A DNA stretch of 37,970 nt from Acidobacteriota bacterium (GTDB lineage Bacteria > Acidobacteriota > CAIWXX01): positions 1 through 37,970 of the forward strand of contig JACPPM010000282.1 of NCBI GenBank assembly GCA_016191015.1, written 5' to 3'. Position 1 is the first letter of the stretch, and each line of letters begins with the position of its first letter. The notes below the pieces were generated by a model. That model searched no databases. It saw nothing but the letters and a program-made list of their open reading frames with translations, and was not told where the DNA came from. This document shows, piece after piece, positions 32,736-37,970 of the stretch. A program made the translations under genes and the position numbers.

Positions 32736-33548
32736 ATGAGGAGAGACAGGCTTTCGGGGTGGCGGCGCGTGGCGACGGCGGCCTGGAGCGCCCCGGATAA
32801 CCCGCAGTTTTTCGGCGCCATCGACATCGAGGCCGCGGCTGTGCTCGAATTCATCGAGCGCGCCAGAGCTGCGGGGCGCCAGGTCACGCCGACTCACCTT
32901 GTCGGCCGTGCTGTTGCCCGCGCTCTCGCCGCCGTCCCCGATGTCAACGTGCGGATCGTGCGCGGTCGCGTGATTCCGAATCCGACGGTCGACGTGTTCT
33001 TCGTCGTCGCGATCGACGGCAACAAGTCGCTCTCGGGCGTAAAGGTCGAACGTGCCGACGCGAAGAATGTCTATGAGATTGCCACGGAGCTCGCCACGCG
33101 CGCCCGACTCCTCAAAGAGGGAAAGGACAAGGACTTCTCGAAGGCCAAGCTCTTCATGGACGGCCTGCCGTGGCCGCTCCCCAGGTTCGCCATTCGCTTC
33201 GCCAGCTGGCTCGCCGGCGATCGCGGGATGAGCATACGGACCCTCGGGATCACGCCGAGGCCGTTCGGGAGCGCGATGGTCACGAGCGTCGGGATGTTCG
33301 GACTGCCCGTCGGTTTCGCTCCCCTCTCGCCAATGTACCGCATGCCGATCCTCGTGGCCGTCGCCGAGATCGTGGAAAAGCCGGTCGCCGTCGATGGCCG
33401 CGTCGTCACTCGCTGGATGCTCCCGATCGGCGGGACCTTCGATCATCGCTATTTCGACGGTTGGCACATCGCCGAGCTGCTCAAGCCGTTCCGCGAATAC
33501 TTGGCAAATCCCGGGAATTTCGAACCCGCGCCCGGTGGAGGGGAATAA
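32736..33548 (+). CDS. Stand-alone 2-oxoacid dehydrogenase E2-type acyltransferase domain
   Basis: 270 residues that make up only the catalytic (chloramphenicol-acetyltransferase-like) domain. Text typical of the family: TPTHLVGRAVARALAAVPDVNVRI, PTVDVFFVVAI, FGSAMVTSVGMFG, MPILVAVAEIVEKPVAVDGRVV, and near the C-terminus FDHRYFDGWH with the catalytic His and Asp (HxxxDG). There is no lipoyl domain, no peripheral-subunit-binding domain, and a Pro/Ala linker is missing, so it cannot form an ordinary dehydrogenase core on its own. Stand-alone members are known in Actinobacteria and other groups, with unknown acceptors. No Shine-Dalgarno sequence is evident before the ATG at 32736. It is divergent from the patatin gene and ends against the large inverted repeat. 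Confidence 0.82.
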   Translation: MRRDRLSGWRRVATAAWSAPDNPQFFGAIDIEAAAVLEFIERARAAGRQVTPTHLVGRAVARALAAVPDVNVRIVRGRVIPNPTVDVFFVVAIDGNKSLSGVKVERADAKNVYEIATELATRARLLKEGKDKDFSKAKLFMDGLPWPLPRFAIRFASWLAGDRGMSIRTLGITPRPFGSAMVTSVGMFGLPVGFAPLSPMYRMPILVAVAEIVEKPVAVDGRVVTRWMLPIGGTFDHRYFDGWHIAELLKPFREYLANPGNFEPAPGGGE

Positions 33549-33603
33549 CGGCGGAGAGAGATTCCGAGGAAGTGTCGGATCAGGACCAACATTAAAGGCC
33601 TGA

Positions 33604-33683
33604 GTTCAAAGTTCAAAGTTCAAAGTTCAAAGCTGCATGGCACATCGATCATGAAGTTGAACTTTGAACTTCGAACTTTGAAC
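33604..33683. repeat. Heptamer-built giant inverted repeat between convergent genes
   Basis: The left arm is four tandem copies of GTTCAAA (33604-33631). The right arm (33656-33683) is four inverted units, GTTGAAC, TTTGAAC, TTCGAAC and TTTGAAC. The arms can pair over about 28 bases with two mismatches around a 24-base loop. It sits between two convergent genes and could work as a bidirectional terminator, though the stem is AT-rich and no T run follows. It may instead be a dispersed repeat. Confidence 0.7.
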
Positions 33684-33694
33684 GACTTCGGCCG

Positions 33695-34948
33695 TTACCA
33701 GCTCCAGCGCATGGAGGTGCGGATGCGGCGTGCGCCGGAGAGGGCGCCGAGCGGGCTCGAGCGAGCGCCGTGCGGGAGATCCGTGCCGGCCGTGAGGCTG
33801 AAGGTGTCGCTGGCTTCGTAGGTCGCCTCGGCTTTCAGTACTCCACCTGCTGGTTGGAACGAGCCCACCCAGGCGATTTTCCAACTCCCCCACCCCTCGC
33901 TCTGGTTGAACGCAAGGATGAAGCCGGGGAGAAGGGCCCTGTCGAAAAGAAACGCCTTGTTGATCGGCGTGGCACGGGCATTCCCCATTACCGTGACGAT
34001 GAAGCTGCCGTCACGCACCGGACGCTCGGCACCGAGTGCCCAGATGAGCGCGTCTCTGAGATCACGATCGCGCGAGTGGAGGGCCGTCGCTTCGCCGCGC
34101 ACGACCCACGACCCGACTATCCGCGACACCTCAAGCCCCGCCCCACTCTCGTTCGCGAAACGCCGATGGGTCACGAGCGGCTCTGAGCCCTCCTCCGTGC
34201 CCTCTCCCGTATCCGTCTCCGCTTCGATCAGCGGAGCGGGCCGCACGCCGGCTCGCCCCCACAGTCCGAAATCCCATTGCCCCCACGTGTACTGCAGACG
34301 AACCGCTCCGAATCCACGCTTCGGCGCCGCGTCATGGGCGTCTTGCAGAAAGATCCCAGCCCACGACACTGGGGAGTATCTTCCCGTCATCACGGGCAGG
34401 CGCCACGGGGTCGTGACGGCACAGTCATAGAGCTCGTATCGCAGCGCCCCCCTCTGCCCCTGCACCCTCGCCCCCCACAAAGGGAGTTTTTCGTCGCCGA
34501 GTGGATCAGACGCGTCGCGAGGCAAAAACGCATCCGCGGGCGAGTAGCCGTCTGTCTTGCCCCAGCCCAGCTCGAATCTCCCGATTTGTAAATCCATAGC
34601 CGTGGCGATGGGGATCGTCGCGTACAGTTCTCGAATCGAGAGCGGCGAACGGCGAGAGCGGCGGTCGGCCACGTCGAGACCGAACGCGCCACGCTCGGCC
34701 GACGTGATCCCCTCCGCGCGCACAGAGGCCCTCACGCGGATTCGACCTATCCTGGCGTCCTCTTTGAGCAAAAGCGTCCCCCAGCCCGTGGCAGGTGGAT
34801 CGTCGTCCGTTGCGTCTTCGAAGAAGATGAAGCTCTTCGCTTCGACGGAGCCGCTGAGCTCGTGCGCATGCGATCGCGATGCGAGGAGCGCGCAGATGAT
34901 CGCAGCCGTAAGGTCGCTCTTGATGCTTCTTGCCGATTTCGTTTTCAA
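33695..34948 (-). CDS. Predicted outer-membrane beta-barrel protein
   Basis: 417 residues if started at the TTG 34948; there is no ATG nearby in frame and no ribosome-binding site, so the start is insecure. A signal peptide is likely (LTAAIICALLASRSHA/HE). The mature protein shows alternating polar and hydrophobic strands throughout, such as RIRVRASVRAEG, IGRFELGWGK, RLQYTWGQWDFGLWGRAG and SWVVRGEATALHSRD. It ends in MRWSW, so the last residue is aromatic (Trp), a Bam-type outer-membrane signal. The segment DLQIGRFELGWGKTDGYSPADAFLPRDASDP resembles bacterial alginate-export/DUF1302-type porins. The family is uncertain. Divergent from the small outer-membrane-type gene next to it. Confidence 0.72.
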   Translation of the reverse strand: MKTKSARSIKSDLTAAIICALLASRSHAHELSGSVEAKSFIFFEDATDDDPPATGWGTLLLKEDARIGRIRVRASVRAEGITSAERGAFGLDVADRRSRRSPLSIRELYATIPIATAMDLQIGRFELGWGKTDGYSPADAFLPRDASDPLGDEKLPLWGARVQGQRGALRYELYDCAVTTPWRLPVMTGRYSPVSWAGIFLQDAHDAAPKRGFGAVRLQYTWGQWDFGLWGRAGVRPAPLIEAETDTGEGTEEGSEPLVTHRRFANESGAGLEVSRIVGSWVVRGEATALHSRDRDLRDALIWALGAERPVRDGSFIVTVMGNARATPINKAFLFDRALLPGFILAFNQSEGWGSWKIAWVGSFQPAGGVLKAEATYEASDTFSLTAGTDLPHGARSSPLGALSGARRIRTSMRWSW

Positions 34949-35015
34949 CAGAGGGTGGTATTATACCCCTATGCCATTGAGGATGACCCGGACCGTCTGT
35001 CCGAAAGGATGCCAG

Positions 35016-35606
35016 GTGCGGACAATCACCATCCTCATTCTGCTCTGCTCTCTCTTTTCGTTTTCCGCTCACGCCCGAACTCTCGAACGGGGCACGGTCG
35101 CGATCGGCGGTTCATCCAGCCTGATGTATATCAATCAGACGCAGAGCCCGGAGGGCGATGAAGGTGATACGGATCTGACCGTGGTGTCAGTGGGCATCGA
35201 CATGGATTTCTACATCGTGAAAAACCTCGGCGCCGGTTTGCTGCTGAGCTACCAGAAGGCATCGGCTGATTTCAGTGAATCCGACGGCCTGGATGCGTCC
35301 GCGATTCTCATCGGGCCGCAGGTGAAATACAACCTGGATCTCAGCGAGAGAACGAATCTCTTCGTGACCGGCGTCGTCGGCTTCCAGCGTGCGAAGCTGA
35401 CCGAGACAGCCGACGGCGTCGAGGAAGTGTACGATGATGTCCGTGGTGGCTTCTGGAGTGCAGGAGGTGGTGCGAAGTTTTTTCTGAACGAACGCGCCAG
35501 CATCGACGCGTCTGTGCGGTACCAGAGTGCAAAGCTCGAGGATGGCGAGGTGTTCTCGACGGCGGGGTTCGTCGTCGGGGTCGGATTCACGCTCTATCTC
35601 CATTGA
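35016..35606 (+). CDS. Small outer-membrane beta-barrel protein
   Basis: 196 residues from GTG 35016, chosen because AAAGGA lies six bases upstream and the protein then starts with an ideal signal peptide (MRTITILILLCSLFSFSAHA/RT). ATGs at 34971 and 34983 are in frame but add a charged leader. The mature part is an OmpW/OmpA-type eight-stranded barrel by pattern: MYINQTQ, DFYIVKNLGAGLLLSYQ, ILIGPQVKYNLDL, NLFVTGVVGFQRAKL, GGGAKFFLNERASIDASVRYQSAKL, ending VGFTLYLH. The length and the GGGAKFFLNE text fit the opacity-type outer-membrane proteins. A TATTAT sequence at 34959-34964 may be the -10 of its promoter, with no clear -35. Confidence 0.78.
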   Translation: MRTITILILLCSLFSFSAHARTLERGTVAIGGSSSLMYINQTQSPEGDEGDTDLTVVSVGIDMDFYIVKNLGAGLLLSYQKASADFSESDGLDASAILIGPQVKYNLDLSERTNLFVTGVVGFQRAKLTETADGVEEVYDDVRGGFWSAGGGAKFFLNERASIDASVRYQSAKLEDGEVFSTAGFVVGVGFTLYLH

Positions 35607-35651
35607 ACAACGAGGGAACAGGAGAGCGACCCGCAGGGTAAACAGGGCTGA

Positions 35652-35667
35652 GGTCCCCGAGGGGACC
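35652..35667. repeat. Short perfect hairpin before the unknown membrane-anchored gene
   Basis: GGTCCCC-GA-GGGGACC, a 7-base-pair stem with a two-base loop, lies between two plus-strand genes, 46 bases after one stop and six bases before the GGGAGG ribosome-binding site of the next. It may be a weak terminator or a translation control element. Confidence 0.4.
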
Positions 35668-35684
35668 GTCTTGGGAGGCAAATC

Positions 35685-37085
35685 ATGATGCGGCTGCTCA
35701 ATGTCCTCGGCATCCTGGTGCTCGGCGGTATCGTCGCGTTCATCGCACTCAACCTATTCGACTCCGAAGCGGTTCAGAACCCGATCACGCCACCGAACCT
35801 CAAACCGGCATCTCTCGCGGCCGATAACGGCTTCTACATCCTCTGGCTCCTGGCCGAGCCAGCGGAAACAGAGATCGCGGCGCGATCGGCGATCATGCCG
35901 ATCCGCGCGCTGTTCGATCCGGGTTACGATAACGAGCGCACGATCGCTGCTTATGTTGAGACGAAGATCAGCAAGGCTCGGTCCTCCCAAGCCTGGAAGG
36001 AGTTTTCCCCACCGTTTCCCGCCGACACAGATCCTGCGGGGAAAGACTGGTTCCCGTTCTTCACTGACAACCGACAGGCCGTGGTGAAACAGAAGGAGCA
36101 GTACGCTGTTCTGTTGAGCAGATACGAACGCCTGCTGGCCTCGCCGAGAATCGAGGACTTCACCTTGCCTCGCGACGACGCGCCACTTCCGAACTTGGTG
36201 ATGTGGATGAAGGTCGCGAAGCTCTCTACGGGCATCCAGATCGTGCAGGCGCTCGACGGTCAATGGGCGGAAGCCGCCTCCGCGCTGATCGCCCAAGTGG
36301 ACCTCTGCCGGCGATCGATTTCAAACAGCCGGGCGCTCGTCTTCAATCTGGTAGGGAAGGCGGTAATGACCCAATCACTCCGCGCTCTGGCCTGCCTGCT
36401 CAGCCAGGAAGCGTGCCCACCCGCCGTCATGTCACAGGTGCTGGGCGGTCTCGCCCCCCTGACCTACGCGGAGTTCGGCACGCGCCAGGGGTTCACCTTC
36501 GAGTATCTTGCGATGGCGGACCAGATCGATCGTATCGAATCCGGTCGGCTACGGGAAGACGACCTTGACCTCCCCCTCCCGGGCTATTTGGGTCCCCTCC
36601 TGCTCAACTCGAACCGTACGAAGCAATACTTCGCCGAATACTGGAACAAGATGATCGAATACGAGAGCAAGCCTCCTCACACCTGGCCGGCGCTCACCGC
36701 TCTCGGCTACACACGGCAGTCCTCGCATTTCCTGTGGTGGGTTCGAAACCCCGTCGGCAAGATCGTCGCAGATATCGCCATTCCGAACATGGAGGGAGTC
36801 GCGCGCAGGAGCTACGCACTGAAGGCCCGGCACGATCTGGTGAGGATATCAGCGGAGCTACATCTCAAGCGCCGGGCTGGCCAATCAGCTGGGGCGCTAC
36901 TCCCAAGTCTCGAGAGCTATCGAGCGTTGGATCCATACTCCGGGCGACACTACATCTACAATGAGGGAAACGGGGTCCTCTATAGTATCGGCCCAGACAG
37001 GGTGGATGGAGGGGGCATAGAAAAGCTGATGAGGTCCAGCATGGATTCCGACATCGTGATGATATGCTCACTCGCATCCAAATGA
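35685..37085 (+). CDS. Membrane-anchored protein of unknown function with a C-terminal GspG-like DPYSG...GPDxxDGGG motif
   Basis: 466 residues from ATG 35685, with GGGAGG six bases upstream. One N-terminal membrane helix (LLNVLGILVLGGIVAFIALNLF) is followed by a long, mostly helical region rich in Leu, Ala and Arg (about 60-400). Near the end (about 416-445) the text ALDPYSGRHYIYNEGNG, LYSIGPDRVDGGG resembles the calcium-binding tail of pseudopilins (DP.sG..Y.Y...g....YS.GpD..Dggg). Similar tails occur in uncharacterised proteins of Planctomycetes and related phyla. The protein is probably exposed to the periplasm. The next gene starts inside its stop (ATGA), so the two are coupled. No enzyme motif was found. 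Confidence 0.7.
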   Translation: MMRLLNVLGILVLGGIVAFIALNLFDSEAVQNPITPPNLKPASLAADNGFYILWLLAEPAETEIAARSAIMPIRALFDPGYDNERTIAAYVETKISKARSSQAWKEFSPPFPADTDPAGKDWFPFFTDNRQAVVKQKEQYAVLLSRYERLLASPRIEDFTLPRDDAPLPNLVMWMKVAKLSTGIQIVQALDGQWAEAASALIAQVDLCRRSISNSRALVFNLVGKAVMTQSLRALACLLSQEACPPAVMSQVLGGLAPLTYAEFGTRQGFTFEYLAMADQIDRIESGRLREDDLDLPLPGYLGPLLLNSNRTKQYFAEYWNKMIEYESKPPHTWPALTALGYTRQSSHFLWWVRNPVGKIVADIAIPNMEGVARRSYALKARHDLVRISAELHLKRRAGQSAGALLPSLESYRALDPYSGRHYIYNEGNGVLYSIGPDRVDGGGIEKLMRSSMDSDIVMICSLASK

Positions 37086-37756
37086 CCCCGGCGGGGGCTA
37101 CTCAACGCTCAGGGCCCAACCACGGTGAGCATGGTGAGCCCGCCCGTCTCGGCCGTCCCCACCGGTGGATGCGGGTGAGGCTGGGGGTGCAAACCGAGAG
37201 CCGCGGCTGCGATTACACCGCACAGGGAGCCCGAGGCATCCTCGGCGTCATCCCGGCCTGCATCGTCGCCGTGCTTCTCCTGTCGCCGGTGCTCGTAGCC
37301 GGATTCTACGGAGACGACTACGTTCTCTGGCACCTTGGAGTGCAGCTCCTTCGCGATCCCGGGCGCCTGTTCATCGGACCGGAGAACTTCTATCGGCCCG
37401 CGAATACGTGGCTGTTCGGACTCAACCAACTGCTCTTCGGTACAAACCCACTCGGGTATCACGTCGTCACTCTGGGGATGCACCTGTCGTGCGGCATCCT
37501 TCTCGGCTTCTTGCTTAGACGATTCGTGTCCTCACCGTGGGCCGTATTCGCGGGCACGGCCGTCTGGATGTGTTCTCCTTACTCTTTCGAGCCATTGCAA
37601 TATGTCAATGTCGCTTACAACGACCTCACCGTCTTGCTCGTCTGGCTGGGCCTGGCTGTGCTCTGGCCGCGACCCGGACAAGCTTGGACTCGTGGGCGCC
37701 TCGCGAGTGTGACTGTGCTCGCGATCGCATCATTCGTCTCCTCGCCCTCGACAGTA
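37082..37756 (+). pseudogene. GT-C-type membrane protein, interrupted by an IS-like element
   Basis: The ATG overlaps the upstream stop codon (ATGA), with no clear ribosome-binding site; M at 37169 is an alternative. About 225 codons remain. There is a helix, then VLVAGFYGDDYVLWHLG (acidic GDD), FYRPANTWLFGLNQLLFGTNPLGYHVVTLGMHLSCG, and further helices with AYNDLTVLLVWLGLAVLW. It is a paralogue of the gene starting at 20536, sharing the same motif order. The family text stops near residue 225 (VLAIASFVSSPSTV), where an IS200/IS605-like end begins. The frame then runs as unrelated residues to a stop at 37877-37879. The protein should be about twice this length, so the gene is cut. Confidence 0.65.
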
Positions 37757-37794
37757 AACAACTACCGCCTGGAAGGCGGTAGCTTTCGGTTGTT
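37757..37794. mobile_element. Terminal hairpin of an IS200/IS605-like element
   Basis: CTACCGCCT-GGA-AGGCGGTAG (37762-37782) is a perfect 9-base-pair hairpin with a three-base loop. It is flanked by AACAA on one side and TTGTT on the other. It lies just past the point where the GT-C gene loses its family text and carries the stop codon of a Y1-transposase-like frame. Subterminal hairpins of this kind mark the ends of IS200/IS605 elements. The left end is outside the window. Confidence 0.6.
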
Positions 37795-37970
37795 GTCGAT
37801 TACAAATCGACTATCATCGTGCCCTGGTTCGCTCTCCTGCGCCTCGATGTGCCTCTCAGCCATTTCATCGGTCAGATAACCAGCGCTTGCTCGAAGACAG
37901 CCCCAAGTCCCATGGTGCCATCCCCCAGCAACGTGAATGTGGTCGCTGGCCGTGTGCGTCCAGTTCGTAT
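37762..37970 (-). CDS. Y1 (IS200/IS605-family) transposase, C-terminal fragment
   Basis: The minus strand is open for 68 codons from the window edge to a TAG at 37764-37762, inside the terminal hairpin. The text GYLTDEMAERHIEAQ matches the C-terminal helix of Y1 transposases (W...Y...S.G..tdE....YIE.Q), with HGTWGCLRAS before it and DSRFVID after it. The HUH and catalytic Tyr motifs would lie upstream, beyond the window. Identity is from recognised pattern only, and the N-terminal part of this fragment may include frameshift decay. No accessory tnpB is visible here. Confidence 0.55.
   Translation of the reverse strand, partial: TNWTHTASDHIHVAGGWHHGTWGCLRASAGYLTDEMAERHIEAQESEPGHDDSRFVIDNNRKLPPSRR

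Noticed and set aside
36725-36745. GGTTCGAAACC-like sequence as a tRNA T-arm
   Set aside because: It lies inside a coding frame and no acceptor or anticodon arms pair around it.

Overview
The window looks like chromosome of a high-GC, Gram-negative-type bacterium from a poorly sampled lineage. It has lipoboxes, an outer-membrane beta-barrel protein, a type II secretion/type IV-pilin-like protein, a TonB C-terminal domain fused to a kinase-like protein, TPR-tailed sulfatases and membrane-bound spermidine-synthase-like proteins. Together these suggest Acidobacteriota or a neighbouring environmental phylum. That placement is an inference; no 16S, tRNA or other phylogenetic marker was found.

Layout. 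1-2.7 kb (minus): a beta-lactamase-fold serine hydrolase behind a large lipoprotein with a near-consensus sigma-70 promoter. 2.8-5.6 kb (plus): queA, then a B12-binding radical SAM enzyme. 5.6-10.7 kb: a lipoprotein sulfatase-like enzyme diverges from a kinase-like/PEGA/TonB protein followed by lepB. The two divergent promoters share a palindrome. 10.9-18.4 kb (minus): an STT3-type oligosaccharyltransferase split by one in-frame TGA, an acyl-CoA dehydrogenase, a GT-C membrane glycosyltransferase and a sulfatase-TPR protein. 18.8-22.0 kb (plus): two more GT-C-type membrane proteins separated by unusually long non-coding stretches. 22.3-23.0 kb: a single pilin-like gene with a sigma-54 promoter, an upstream palindrome, a strong ribosome-binding site and a hairpin terminator. 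23.2-27.8 kb: two convergent multi-pass spermidine-synthase-like proteins. 28.1-31.5 kb (minus): the glycolytic operon gap-pgk-tpiA-secG. 31.6-33.5 kb: a patatin phospholipase divergent from a stand-alone E2-type acyltransferase domain. 33.6-35.6 kb: a heptamer-built giant inverted repeat, then two divergent outer-membrane-type proteins. 35.7-37.97 kb: a membrane-anchored protein of unknown function, coupled to another GT-C gene that appears to be cut by an IS200/IS605-like element running off the window.

How the genes may work together. The housekeeping genes (queA, lepB, secG, gap, pgk, tpiA) sit among cell-surface genes. Five GT-C-fold proteins, two Thr-type sulfatase-superfamily enzymes and a signal peptidase are consistent with assembly and modification of an extracytoplasmic glycan or glycoprotein. 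The link is by proximity and family only. No CRISPR array, tRNA, rRNA or complete mobile element was seen. The least ordinary items are the likely pseudokinase-PEGA-TonB fusion with its palindromic divergent promoter, the nonsense-split STT3, the sigma-54 pilin unit and the IS-interrupted GT-C gene.
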